A stretch of DNA of 23,999 nucleotides from Candidatus Methanophagales archaeon (GTDB taxonomy: Archaea; Halobacteriota; Syntropharchaeia; Alkanophagales; Methanospirareceae), in assembly GCA_021159475.1 (NCBI GenBank), contig JAGGRS010000054.1:1-23999 (forward strand), in the 5' to 3' direction. The position numbers were made by a program, and so were the translations under genes. The notes under the pieces are model-generated. The model saw only the letters and a program-made list of their open reading frames with translations. It was not told the DNA's origin and made no database searches. Within the stretch, counting starts at the first letter, position 1, and every line of letters begins with the position of its first letter. This document shows, in pieces, positions 1 to 7,697 of this stretch.

Positions 1-26
1 TTTTAGCCCCTGATAAAAGTTTCCTC
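1..26 (-). other. Region after the Dop-like gene, operon probably continues
   Basis: On the minus strand the Dop-like stop codon is followed at once by GGAGG and then AGGGG, both Shine-Dalgarno-like, with no start codon before the edge and no terminator T-run. The operon probably continues into a further gene outside the window. Confidence 0.35.
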
Positions 27-1583
27 CTAATAAATCACCTTCTCCGGATATAGTCGTTTTGCCATTGATAGACTCGCTTCCATGTCGTTAGCCTCACAGC
101 TACCAATCTCATCCTTGCAGAGCATAAATGGCTCGTCCAGTAATATCTTCGCCTCGTTCAGCACCATCGTTGACCAGCTAAGACTCCTCACATGTGCCCT
201 GTGCCGCTTCATCATCTCCGCCTTGAAGAATTCTCGCGTTTGCTCCGGGGCATTGAACAGTGCGCGTCTCACCCTCGCAGTGTATGAACGCATGTCCACA
301 CCCGGCAGTTCACGTTCCGCAAATGCCAGTGACTCCTTCGGATTGAAGAGACTGGCACCTTTTATCTTTGTATCTCTATTTTTGAGATAGAATCCGAGAT
401 TCTCATCCAGTAACGCATACTGATTGCAGATACTGACCCCTTCCGAAGCGCTCTTCGGCTCATAGTTCACGAGCAGTGCTAATTTCGTCACCCAGTCTAT
501 CCCATCCACATAATCTTCTATACGTCGTGCTTCAAACCTGTCTAACAGTCTGCCCATGCACTTCAGCCCACTCTCCTCCCACTCATCGCCTCCATGCTCC
601 CTGCTTACCTTCTCCATCGCATCCAGATAGAACTTTAAAATGCTTACCGCATCTGTTACCTCGCCCGTCTTCAGCTTTATCTTCCACTCACATTCCTGTG
701 TATCCGCGGATATCATCTTGAAAGTTCTCACAGGGTCTTCTATCTCCGGAGCACCATCCAGCAATCCCGCCTCAAATGCGCAAATCACCAGCGCCTGCGC
801 TATATCCCGTAAGAAGATTGAATATTCGCACCGCAAACCCTCGTAATGGATATCATGGAGTCGCCAATAGCGCCTTGCCGCATGTGGCTGGTCCCTCGTG
901 TTCAGTATACCGCGGTCCACAGTGGTAGAGAGAGAGGACTTCCGCGCCACGAACATCGCCCTCGGTGAAATGACGAACTTCGCACCCTCCCGACCCACGA
1001 ACTCACCTGAGACTACATCTCCTGCGCCTGTGAAGATGATTCGTGTGATGACCCATGGTATAAGTGCCCTCTCCACCCTGCTCCAATCTTTGCATGCTTC
1101 CCTGAGCGTGATTATATTGCCATGTGTGGCATAAGTAATCGTCTTCACTCGTTTAGCTCTCCGTGCACCTCTCTCCAGCACGATATTTGCTACATTATTC
1201 CTGTGCACCAGAACCTCCTTCTTCAATGCCAGGCTCGCTTCCCTCGCACCCATGAGCGCATATATCTCCGATGCCTTCTCGTATGCCATTGCATCAATGG
1301 GATTGTTGTATGAGGGTGTAGCTATCTCCAAATGCCCCATGTCGTTGTAGATTCGGCAGCCGTTGTTCCCGTAACTGGATGCTATTCGCGATTCGTGCAC
1401 TTCCTGCGATATCTCCGTTGCCGTATCCCAGATGACATCGTATGAGAATCCACGCCGCTTCAAGCCAAGAATCGCGGCATTCACGAGCATTGAAGGATTC
1501 AAATTCGCCTTCGCACTCACCGGATATTCCTGCTCTATCCCCCTTATCTTCTCACTCGCCACCCCCTTCCTCCGGCTCCTCAT
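27..1583 (-). CDS. Dop-like protein (Pup deamidase/depupylase family, PafA/Dop fold)
   Basis: Seen: 518 residues with Dop/PafA landmarks in order: GIEQEY (15-20, the two metal-binding Glu of the first strand), NGCRIYNDMGHLE (74-86), ATP then NNPIDAMAYEKASE (88-106), a GAGD segment (186-189) and NTRDQPHA further on. Known: Dop deamidates Pup and removes it from substrates, using an Asp in the motif corresponding to D81 here. The Asp-to-His spacing of three (D81, H84) matches Dop, whereas PafA has four. The segment after strand 1 (NLNPSML) also resembles Dop. The loop between strand 1 and the Asp motif is much shorter than the Dop loop. Odd: the conserved HEN motif reads HGN (154-156). It follows the PafA-like gene by 5 nt. 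A GTG at 1560-1562, seven codons in and preceded by GGAGGAAGGGG, is a good alternative start. Family assignment is firm; activity and substrate are inferred. Confidence 0.85.
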   Translation of the reverse strand: MRSRRKGVASEKIRGIEQEYPVSAKANLNPSMLVNAAILGLKRRGFSYDVIWDTATEISQEVHESRIASSYGNNGCRIYNDMGHLEIATPSYNNPIDAMAYEKASEIYALMGAREASLALKKEVLVHRNNVANIVLERGARRAKRVKTITYATHGNIITLREACKDWSRVERALIPWVITRIIFTGAGDVVSGEFVGREGAKFVISPRAMFVARKSSLSTTVDRGILNTRDQPHAARRYWRLHDIHYEGLRCEYSIFLRDIAQALVICAFEAGLLDGAPEIEDPVRTFKMISADTQECEWKIKLKTGEVTDAVSILKFYLDAMEKVSREHGGDEWEESGLKCMGRLLDRFEARRIEDYVDGIDWVTKLALLVNYEPKSASEGVSICNQYALLDENLGFYLKNRDTKIKGASLFNPKESLAFAERELPGVDMRSYTARVRRALFNAPEQTREFFKAEMMKRHRAHVRSLSWSTMVLNEAKILLDEPFMLCKDEIGSCEANDMEASLSMAKRLYPEKVIY

Positions 1584-1588
1584 CCGGC

Positions 1589-3364
1589 TTATACCTCTTC
1601 TCCTCCTTCCCCTTCTCCTTCTCCCGCTTTCCTCTCCTCTGCCTTTATCTCTTCCACCTTCCTCGCTATGCTATCGTCATCCCAGCCATCCAGCTGATCG
1701 AATCGGTATGTCTTGTTGTTTGAATACATCAAATAGTCCAGATACGGATTCCTGACTATTCTGTTCCTTATTTCACGGCTTATCTCCTCCTCCCAGCCCC
1801 TTATATCCTCCTCCTCCGCCAGTAGCCGAACGAGAACCTGCCTCACTGATTCACCACGCCGCCTCTCTCGCAGGAATACCACTACCGCACTGGGCATCCG
1901 CGCAAGTTCCGGATACCGCTCGAACAACCTTGAATACTCCTCGCCCGTCGGTCTGCTCATGTCTATCTTTATCTTTGGCTCTTTTGTTATCGTTATCTTA
2001 TTCCAGCTGAGTGCTGCATTCTCAAATTCCGATGCGAGCTTCACACGCAGTTCCGCTCTTGAGTTCTTCGGCGGGAATAGAAGCGCTTCCCCCAAATCCT
2101 CCTCCGTTAATATCCGCTCCACACCTATCCTGTCGGCAACATGCTCATATAAATCGTAGTCGCATAGATTGGTGAAATCGAAAGATGCCGCTATCTCCTT
2201 CTCCATTCGCTCATCCATCAGATACATGCTCCGGTAATCGAACTTACCCTTCGGTGTATAATCGTATTCAAAATCGTCTATCTCATGCTCTATCACCCAC
2301 CGCTTCAGCACCCATTCCAGACGCCTCACCACATACATGTCCTCAAGCAAGCCCTGAGCGAGCTTATCACTGAGCCTCTTGAAGGTGTTCAGTGCGTATT
2401 CATCCCAGTATGATGTTTCTCGCTCATCAAACAGCTCCTCTATCGCCGATATATAATAATGATTCAGGTAGTCAATTGCAGATTCCGTCCGCCTGTTCGT
2501 CAACTTTACTACCCAGTCGCCTTCGGTGTTCAACGAGATATCTTTAAATGTCTGAAGCGGGTTCCAGAGCTCCTCCACATGTGTCAGCTTCTCCGACTCT
2601 ATCGCATCTATTACATAGGATGTGAGTGCATTATTGAGCAATCTGGTAACCTCAGACCGAACACCCTCACCTGAGGTGATATGAACCCGGTATTTATCCT
2701 TTGTGGTCAATGGCTCGTCCCTCGTTGATAATATAGGCCACTGTGAGGGCGATTCTGTCAGAACACGCCTTGAAACCATCGCTTTTGGCGAGACCACATA
2801 CTTTATCCCATCCTTCTCCGCAACGAAGCCACCAGCGCCGAAGAATATCTTACGAAGCACCAGGAAAGGAATGAGTAAATTCTCCTTGCCCACAAACTTC
2901 TTCCGCTCCACTATGTATGATTCATGCGTGCCACGGCTGTATCGCTTGTCTATCTCAACATTCGCCTTCCAGCACTGTATATAAGTCTGTGAGCCCCTCC
3001 TCCTCAACTTCTCCCTGTATCGCTCATTCGCCTTATCCACGCCTATCTGCATATACAGTTCCGCAGCTTTGTCATATTTCAGCGCCTCAAATGCATCTCT
3101 GCATTCCGGTGTGGCTATCTCTAAATGCCCACCCGTGCAGATATAAATCCGCGAACCATTACGCAGGAAGCCATCGTTCCTCCTCCTCAACTTCGAACAT
3201 ATCGCATCTACACCATCGAAGAATGTATAATTCTCAAGTGCATGAATCACCTCGTCCACGTGATAGAATCGCGCATAGCGATATAAACCTGGCGATTCGG
3301 AGCTTATACCCACCCTGAATTCATGCTCTATCCCCTGCCATCTGCTCAAATCCTCATTCCCCAT
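1589..3364 (-). CDS. PafA-like protein (Pup ligase family) lacking the catalytic Asp
   Basis: Seen: 591 residues, longer than the roughly 450-480 of bacterial PafA. Landmarks in order: GIEHEF (11-16), FLRNGSRIYICTGGHLEIAT (67-86), GTHESYIV, LLIPFLVLRKIFFGAG, STRDEP followed by KYRVH, a segment like the PafA LDWVIKR helix (RLEWVLKRW), and PPKNSRAELR near the end of the core. Known: PafA uses ATP to join the C-terminal Glu of Pup to a substrate lysine. Its nucleophile-type Asp (D64 in Corynebacterium PafA) lies in RLYLDVGSHPE. Here that position is C76 with PafA spacing kept, while H80, E82 and the HES motif remain. About 130 extra C-terminal residues end in a Glu/Gly-rich tail (GEGEGGEEV). It lies 28 nt after the ATPase gene, with no clear Shine-Dalgarno sequence. 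It could be a pseudoenzyme, an altered ligase or a heterodimer partner of the downstream Dop-like protein. Confidence 0.85.
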   Translation of the reverse strand: MGNEDLSRWQGIEHEFRVGISSESPGLYRYARFYHVDEVIHALENYTFFDGVDAICSKLRRRNDGFLRNGSRIYICTGGHLEIATPECRDAFEALKYDKAAELYMQIGVDKANERYREKLRRRGSQTYIQCWKANVEIDKRYSRGTHESYIVERKKFVGKENLLIPFLVLRKIFFGAGGFVAEKDGIKYVVSPKAMVSRRVLTESPSQWPILSTRDEPLTTKDKYRVHITSGEGVRSEVTRLLNNALTSYVIDAIESEKLTHVEELWNPLQTFKDISLNTEGDWVVKLTNRRTESAIDYLNHYYISAIEELFDERETSYWDEYALNTFKRLSDKLAQGLLEDMYVVRRLEWVLKRWVIEHEIDDFEYDYTPKGKFDYRSMYLMDERMEKEIAASFDFTNLCDYDLYEHVADRIGVERILTEEDLGEALLFPPKNSRAELRVKLASEFENAALSWNKITITKEPKIKIDMSRPTGEEYSRLFERYPELARMPSAVVVFLRERRRGESVRQVLVRLLAEEEDIRGWEEEISREIRNRIVRNPYLDYLMYSNNKTYRFDQLDGWDDDSIARKVEEIKAEERKAGEGEGEGGEEV

Positions 3365-3392
3365 TTCGTTCTATAATAAATTGCAATTGCCC

Positions 3393-5030
3393 TTAGAAGT
3401 GCATTCCAGTGTCTTCCTCAGGCATCGTCTCATAGCCCGAAGCGATCATCTCCTCCGCTCTCCGCTGCACGAACTTGTCAAAGCCCTCCTTCAGATGCCT
3501 CATGCTCACTCCTATGTCCTCTATACGCTTGTATTTCTTCTGCAACTCCTCCATCTTACTCTTCGCATCCAGTATATCTGCCAGTCCTTCCTCCTCCCAC
3601 ATCTTGCGCATACCCGCATCTTTTATTTTACCTCGCTTCAGCATGAGTAACGTCCGCTCCTCCAGCGCCTTATCCTTCGCATAGTTGAATATCTGTGCGA
3701 TGAATCGCCCGGTGACTGCATCACCCCTCTTTATCCGCCCTATCTCCGTCTCCACATACTTGTCCTCGAACATATAATCCACAATCCCGCGCACCAGTGA
3801 TTTCCTCGCCTCTTCTTCGCTACCCGCCTCCTCTATCACATGACGGTCAAGCGGGACCTTCTTCACATATATGCTCGCAATGGAATAAGCGGTTTCTTTA
3901 TCCGCCTTCGGCACTTCTATTATCTTGTCAAATCGCGCTCTGAATGCCGAATCTATCAGATGCAGCCGGTTTGTAGCCCCTATCACCGTGAGATGGGGGT
4001 GGAGGGAGTAGAAGCCGTCGAGAATATCCAGCAATTGCCCCGTAACTCGCTCAGGTGCTCCCGAAGAGCCCGTATACATGCCACGCTCCTGTGCTAAGGC
4101 ATCAATCTCGTCAAAGAATATCACACCATAATCGTTCTCCCCTTCCTCCAGTTTGTCGTTCGCCGTCTTGAATACCATTCGCACATTCCGCTCCGACTCA
4201 CCGAGCCACATGCTGAATAGTTCACCCGCACCCACCTTCACGAACTCGCAATTGGGCAGTGCAGACGCCAGTGCCTTCGCACACATCGTCTTGCCACAGC
4301 CCGGTGGACCATACATGAGTATCCGCCGTGAACGCTCTCCATATCTCGCATAATCATCAGGGTTAAGCATCGGGAGGATGATACTATTTATCAACTCCTG
4401 CTTCACCTCTTTCAAACCCCCGATATCGTTAAAACTCACTCCTGGATTCTTCGTGATCTCGTAGCGTGTGAACTCCTTCGTCTTGTAACTCTTCATTATA
4501 TCAAAAGTGCCGGGTAGAAGCCCGACCTTCATCCCTTCCTTTAACTTCGCCCTGTCTTCCGCTCGCAATCTCTTGTATATCCTGCCACGCCCTTTTCCCG
4601 TTGATATCTCCCCTATCCATCCCTCGTCATCCTTCCGCAGTTCCTCTACCTCGCCCACCTCCAGGTCCACCTCACGGTCATACACCCTGGTGATGCCGAT
4701 GGTGAACCCACTGGGATTGCTCTTATCGGGAACACGACCTATGAAGACATATTTGCCCTCCCGCAACTCCTCTATCTCCTTATCTGTTAGCGTTCCATAA
4801 GGTAAAGCCTTTAATGCGCCATTTAAATTCACAATTGCACCCTCTTCAAGCTTCTCCACTACGAATCCGCAATCTAAGGGTGGTGACCGAGACTTAGAGA
4901 CGAGCCTCTCCAGGTCCTCCTTATACGCTTCCGTCTCCTCATACTTCCGTCTCAGGCGCCTGTACTCGCTCTCTAACCGCTCATACTCGTATCTTGGAAT
5001 ATAATCCTCCCTTTCCATCGTAACCCCCAT
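3393..5030 (-). CDS. arc: ARC/Mpa-like AAA+ proteasomal ATPase
   Basis: Seen: 545 residues. N-terminal charged helix likely to form a coiled coil (8-45), two OB-like beta segments (about 53-115 and 120-185), then the AAA+ module: Walker A GPPGCGKT (241-248), pore loop WLGE (275-278), Walker B VIFFDEID (303-310), sensor 1 GATNR (351-355) and arginine fingers in FRARFD (363-368). The small-domain segment VTGRFIAQIFNYAKDKA resembles the SGAMIQNIVDRAKK region of Mpa more than PAN. Known: ARC/Mpa hexamers bind Pup through the coiled coil, unfold the tagged protein and feed it to the 20S proteasome. Odd: the C-terminus is GMHF, with His where the proteasome-docking HbYX motif has Tyr. It is first in an operon with the PafA/Dop pair. 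A TATA box at 5049-5057 puts transcription start at or next to the ATG, so the mRNA is probably leaderless. ATG at 5016-5018, preceded by GGGGGTT, is an alternative. Confidence 0.9.
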   Translation of the reverse strand: MGVTMEREDYIPRYEYERLESEYRRLRRKYEETEAYKEDLERLVSKSRSPPLDCGFVVEKLEEGAIVNLNGALKALPYGTLTDKEIEELREGKYVFIGRVPDKSNPSGFTIGITRVYDREVDLEVGEVEELRKDDEGWIGEISTGKGRGRIYKRLRAEDRAKLKEGMKVGLLPGTFDIMKSYKTKEFTRYEITKNPGVSFNDIGGLKEVKQELINSIILPMLNPDDYARYGERSRRILMYGPPGCGKTMCAKALASALPNCEFVKVGAGELFSMWLGESERNVRMVFKTANDKLEEGENDYGVIFFDEIDALAQERGMYTGSSGAPERVTGQLLDILDGFYSLHPHLTVIGATNRLHLIDSAFRARFDKIIEVPKADKETAYSIASIYVKKVPLDRHVIEEAGSEEEARKSLVRGIVDYMFEDKYVETEIGRIKRGDAVTGRFIAQIFNYAKDKALEERTLLMLKRGKIKDAGMRKMWEEEGLADILDAKSKMEELQKKYKRIEDIGVSMRHLKEGFDKFVQRRAEEMIASGYETMPEEDTGMHF

Positions 5031-5132
5031 CTTATCTTATGTATCGGGTTTATAAAAAAGAAATGCGCTATATACATTTTTATGTAATTATATTTTCTAA
5101 TATATAGATATAAAGAGGTAAAAGAGGTAGAT
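5031..5132. promoter_or_regulatory. Divergent promoter region, ARC operon and phoU-like gene
   Basis: On the minus strand TTTTTTATAAA (5049-5059) is a good archaeal TATA box about 25 nt from the ATPase ATG. On the plus strand AT-rich runs at about 5085-5111 (AATTATATTTT and TAATATATAG) are TATA candidates for the phoU-like gene, whose GAGGTAG (5124-5130) can serve as ribosome binding site. No clear operator palindrome was seen. Confidence 0.55.
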
Positions 5133-6155
5133 GTGATGAAAGAGGAGAAACGAAAGGTTCAACTGACCGGTGGCTCCACCTTCACCATCTCTCTCCCAAT
5201 AAAATGGGCGAGGGAGGCGGGACTGAAGCCGGGTGATGAGCTCTATCTCCTCCAGCGTGGTGATAAATCACTCCTGATTACACCGGTCAAGGCGAAGAAG
5301 GAGCAGATGAATTGCGCTGAACTTACGCTCACCGAAGAAGAGGGATTTGAAGGTAATTTCCGATACCTCATCGCTCATTACCTCGTTGGTTACGATATCG
5401 TGAGGCTTCTTTCGCCGAAGGGGTTCAGTGCGGAGGAGAGGAAGCGGATAAAGGAGGAAGTCAGGAAGCGATTGATAGGTATGGAGGTGGTAGGGGAGTC
5501 GGCGAGGGAGATAATACTGAAGAGCTTCTTGAAATACGAGGATTTCACACTTCAGGATGCAATTCGGAGTATGGCAAAGATAATAATCTCAATGCATGGA
5601 GATGCGATTGCATCACTCTGCAAGAACGATTCTAACCTCGCTGATGATATAATAGAGCGTGATAATGAGATAGACAGGTTTTATCTACTGATAGTGAGGC
5701 AGCTCAAAGCCGCAATGAGTGACCCCGAACTGGCGAAGAAGATAGGTGTGGACAGACAGCGTGAGAGTCTGGGATACCGGATAATAGTGAAGAGCATGGA
5801 GCGGATAGGCGACCATGTGGAGAACATAGCGAGGAATTCAACGATGATACCAAAGGTGGAGAAAGAGGACATGAGGAGCATAGAGAATATAGGTAACAGT
5901 GTCAGAGGGCTATTCATCAAAACGCTGGACGCACTCTCCATGATGGATATAGAGAAGGCGAATGAAGTGATAAAAGATGCAAACAGCCTGACGGAGGAGT
6001 CAGAAGCGATAAGTGAGCAGCTCTTGAGGGAGGAGCAGAGTGTTGATAAGATACATGCCCTCTCTGTATTACAGAGTCTGGGCAGAATAGCGAAATATTG
6101 TGAGGATATAGCGGAAGTGACGATAAATATGGGGATAAGGGGTGCGGAAGAGTAA
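5133..6155 (+). CDS. AbrB-PhoU fusion, phosphate uptake regulator-like
   Basis: Seen: 340 residues. Residues about 5-52 form an AbrB/SpoVT swapped-hairpin DNA-binding domain (KRKVQLTGGSTFTISLPIKW, then LKPGDEL). Residues about 75-335 are helical and PhoU-like, with acidic clusters such as NEIDRFY and a segment containing ERIGDHVENIARN that resembles the metal-binding ExxxD repeat of PhoU. Known: this fusion is common in archaea and is thought to regulate phosphate transport or related genes; PhoU domains bind metal clusters at the membrane. The start may be GTG at 5133 or the adjacent ATG at 5136. GAGGTAG upstream fits the ATG better. It is divergent from the ARC operon and convergent with adkA (13 nt gap), and no phosphate transporter genes are nearby. 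Its role here is inferred from domains only. Confidence 0.85.
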   Translation: MMKEEKRKVQLTGGSTFTISLPIKWAREAGLKPGDELYLLQRGDKSLLITPVKAKKEQMNCAELTLTEEEGFEGNFRYLIAHYLVGYDIVRLLSPKGFSAEERKRIKEEVRKRLIGMEVVGESAREIILKSFLKYEDFTLQDAIRSMAKIIISMHGDAIASLCKNDSNLADDIIERDNEIDRFYLLIVRQLKAAMSDPELAKKIGVDRQRESLGYRIIVKSMERIGDHVENIARNSTMIPKVEKEDMRSIENIGNSVRGLFIKTLDALSMMDIEKANEVIKDANSLTEESEAISEQLLREEQSVDKIHALSVLQSLGRIAKYCEDIAEVTINMGIRGAEE

Positions 6156-6168
6156 GCATAAAAATCAA

Positions 6169-6759
6169 CTAAAGCAGATTGGCTAATTCTTGCGCCGCTT
6201 TTCCCAGCCCACCATCGTGGTTCTCGATTATCTTCACCGGTGCACCGGTGAGGCATGCATAAGCCATTGACACCACGCGGTTCATGAATTGATGCTCTTC
6301 TATACCGCTCTTATCCTCTACATCTCGCTCACGTGTCCTGTCTCTATGCCTTCGCTCCAGTATCTCCTCCGGCTTCGCCTCTATTAGCACGAACATATCC
6401 GGCTTCAGTTTCCGGAGCACGTATTCGGGCAAACCTGGCAGATAACCTGTGGGAGTCTTTATCGTGCAATGCGTGTCTATGATGATATGCTCGGTGCTTC
6501 TTCGCCATTCCGCAATCTTATCACATGCGTGTAGCTGTATCTCACGCTGCTTCTCAACCGATAATCGCCTCAGTTCATCACGGTTACTCACAATCCCCTC
6601 CTCAAGTGCCGCCTCATACATTATATCCCCATAATTCCTCACACTGTATCCACTCTTACTTCGCTTACTGCCACTCCTGCCCTCTCTCAACTTCAAAGCT
6701 TCTTTTATCACCGTTGATGAGCCCGAGCCAGGCATTCCGGTCACAACCACCAGCGTCAT
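6169..6759 (-). CDS. adkA: Archaeal adenylate kinase AdkA
   Basis: Converts AMP and ATP to two ADP in the cytoplasm. Seen: 196 residues from the chosen ATG. P-loop GMPGSGSST near the N-terminus, then YGDIMYE, SNRDELRRL, IIDTH, TPTGYLPGLP, ERRHRDRTRERD, and IEEHQFMNR followed by LTGAPVKIIEN. Known: methanogen AdkA has the same order of motifs, including a P-loop without the usual Lys (GVPGVGSTT in Methanococcus), so its absence here is normal for the family. Start choice: the open frame reaches a TTG at 6801, but a TATA box (GTTATATTA, 6802-6810) lies there, so transcription should begin near 6780. GGTGAT followed by four bases precedes the ATG at 6757-6759. An ATG two codons earlier is the alternative. 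Confidence 0.93.
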   Translation of the reverse strand: MTLVVVTGMPGSGSSTVIKEALKLREGRSGSKRSKSGYSVRNYGDIMYEAALEEGIVSNRDELRRLSVEKQREIQLHACDKIAEWRRSTEHIIIDTHCTIKTPTGYLPGLPEYVLRKLKPDMFVLIEAKPEEILERRHRDRTRERDVEDKSGIEEHQFMNRVVSMAYACLTGAPVKIIENHDGGLGKAAQELANLL

Positions 6760-6795
6760 CTCCATCACCCTCTCTATTCTATAAGATTTACATAT

Positions 6796-6845
6796 CATCA
6801 ATAATATAACCAGAACAAAATCTCGAGCTACGGCTCACAGTGGCT
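6796..6845. promoter_or_regulatory. Shared promoter between adkA and the radical SAM gene
   Basis: The AT-rich element AATAATATAAC (6800-6810) can be read as a TATA box on both strands. It would place adkA transcription start near 6780 and radical SAM start near 6831, which gives both genes short leaders. The gap is too small for two fully separate promoters. Inference from spacing only. Confidence 0.45.
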
Positions 6846-7634
6846 ATGAACATCTACCACATGAGCTATACGGAGAAATTCGCAGGTGAGCGAATGGCGA
6901 TGCTCTCTTTCAGGGGCTGCAACTTCCACTGTATCGGCTGTATCCGTGAAAGAACCGAATACGACATCTATGCAGAGGGGAGGAGATACATTGATTGGAA
7001 CTTTGAGAACATCCTGAAGGAACTGAAGGCGTTGAACCCGCACAGGGTATATCTCGGCGGTTACGAACCCACGCTCGACCCTGATTTAATAACGATAATC
7101 AAAGATATCGCGAAACTCGACCCCCATATCCATATCGTATTAATGACAAACGGGAGCAGAATAGACGAGCGATACGCGATGGAATTGAAAGAAGCGGGCG
7201 TAAACGAAGTTATTGTGAGTGTAAAAGCTTTTGATAGAGATAAGCATCTTTATTACACGAAAAGGAGCAATGAGCCGGTATTGAATGCGATAAAGAATCT
7301 GGCAGCGATAGAGGACGCTTATTTCAGACTACAGGTAGAGACGATTCTGTTACCGGGAATAAATGAACCCGCGGACATAGAAGAACTGGCAATATTCATC
7401 TCGGAGATAAATCCCGCCATCTCTCTCTTCATCGAGCCCTGGATACCAACACCGGGCGTAGAATTTGAAGAACCAAAGAAGCGCGATTTAATTGATGCGG
7501 TATCGAGAGCGATGAAGCACCTGTATGTGGTGTCTTACCACCCCCTGTATTCCGAGATAAAAAAGATACGAGAAACACCGGTAAAGGCAAAATTCATCGA
7601 AATTCTGCCGAAACAAGAACAGCCTTTTTCTTAA
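6846..7634 (+). CDS. Radical SAM protein, pyruvate-formate lyase activase-like
   Basis: Seen: about 262 residues with the radical SAM [4Fe-4S] motif CNFHCIGC (C-x3-C-x2-C) near residue 25-32 from the chosen start, the GGYEP segment that corresponds to the SAM-binding GGE motif, and a strand LMTNGSR. The architecture is a plain partial TIM barrel with a short C-terminal part and no extra cluster domain. Known: such proteins cleave S-adenosylmethionine to start radical chemistry. This subgroup, similar to glycyl radical enzyme activators, is often annotated without a substrate. No glycyl radical enzyme is in the window. GTG at 6840 is an alternative start; neither has a clear ribosome binding site, which fits a nearly leaderless transcript. 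Function beyond radical SAM is unknown. Confidence 0.85.
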   Translation: MNIYHMSYTEKFAGERMAMLSFRGCNFHCIGCIRERTEYDIYAEGRRYIDWNFENILKELKALNPHRVYLGGYEPTLDPDLITIIKDIAKLDPHIHIVLMTNGSRIDERYAMELKEAGVNEVIVSVKAFDRDKHLYYTKRSNEPVLNAIKNLAAIEDAYFRLQVETILLPGINEPADIEELAIFISEINPAISLFIEPWIPTPGVEFEEPKKRDLIDAVSRAMKHLYVVSYHPLYSEIKKIRETPVKAKFIEILPKQEQPFS

Positions 7635-7697
7635 AAAATATTGTGTTAATCTCGTGAAATCTCGTGGTTTATTAATTGCAATTTATTACTGGAATGA
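7635..7697. terminator. Convergent intergenic region, likely terminator
   Basis: T-rich sequence (CTTTTTCTT at the radical SAM stop) and AT-rich tracts (AATTTATTA) separate the convergent radical SAM and trpG genes. Archaeal termination mostly needs only oligo-T, so both transcripts could end here. No stable stem was seen. Confidence 0.35.

Noticed and set aside
1..29. Read-through of the Dop-like TAG stop as pyrrolysine
   Set aside because: Only six further codons follow before TAA and no family feature is expected there; a plain stop is simpler.
5681..6256. A 191-codon open frame opposite the PhoU-like gene
   Set aside because: It overlaps the end of a well-supported AbrB-PhoU gene and the end of adkA, and its Ser-rich product matches nothing; it reflects codon bias of the real genes.
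3374..7688. The 15-base sequence TAATAAATTGCAATT at 3374-3388 and its reverse complement at 7674-7688
   Set aside because: One such match is expected by chance in AT-rich spacers of a window this size, and the two sites have no common context.
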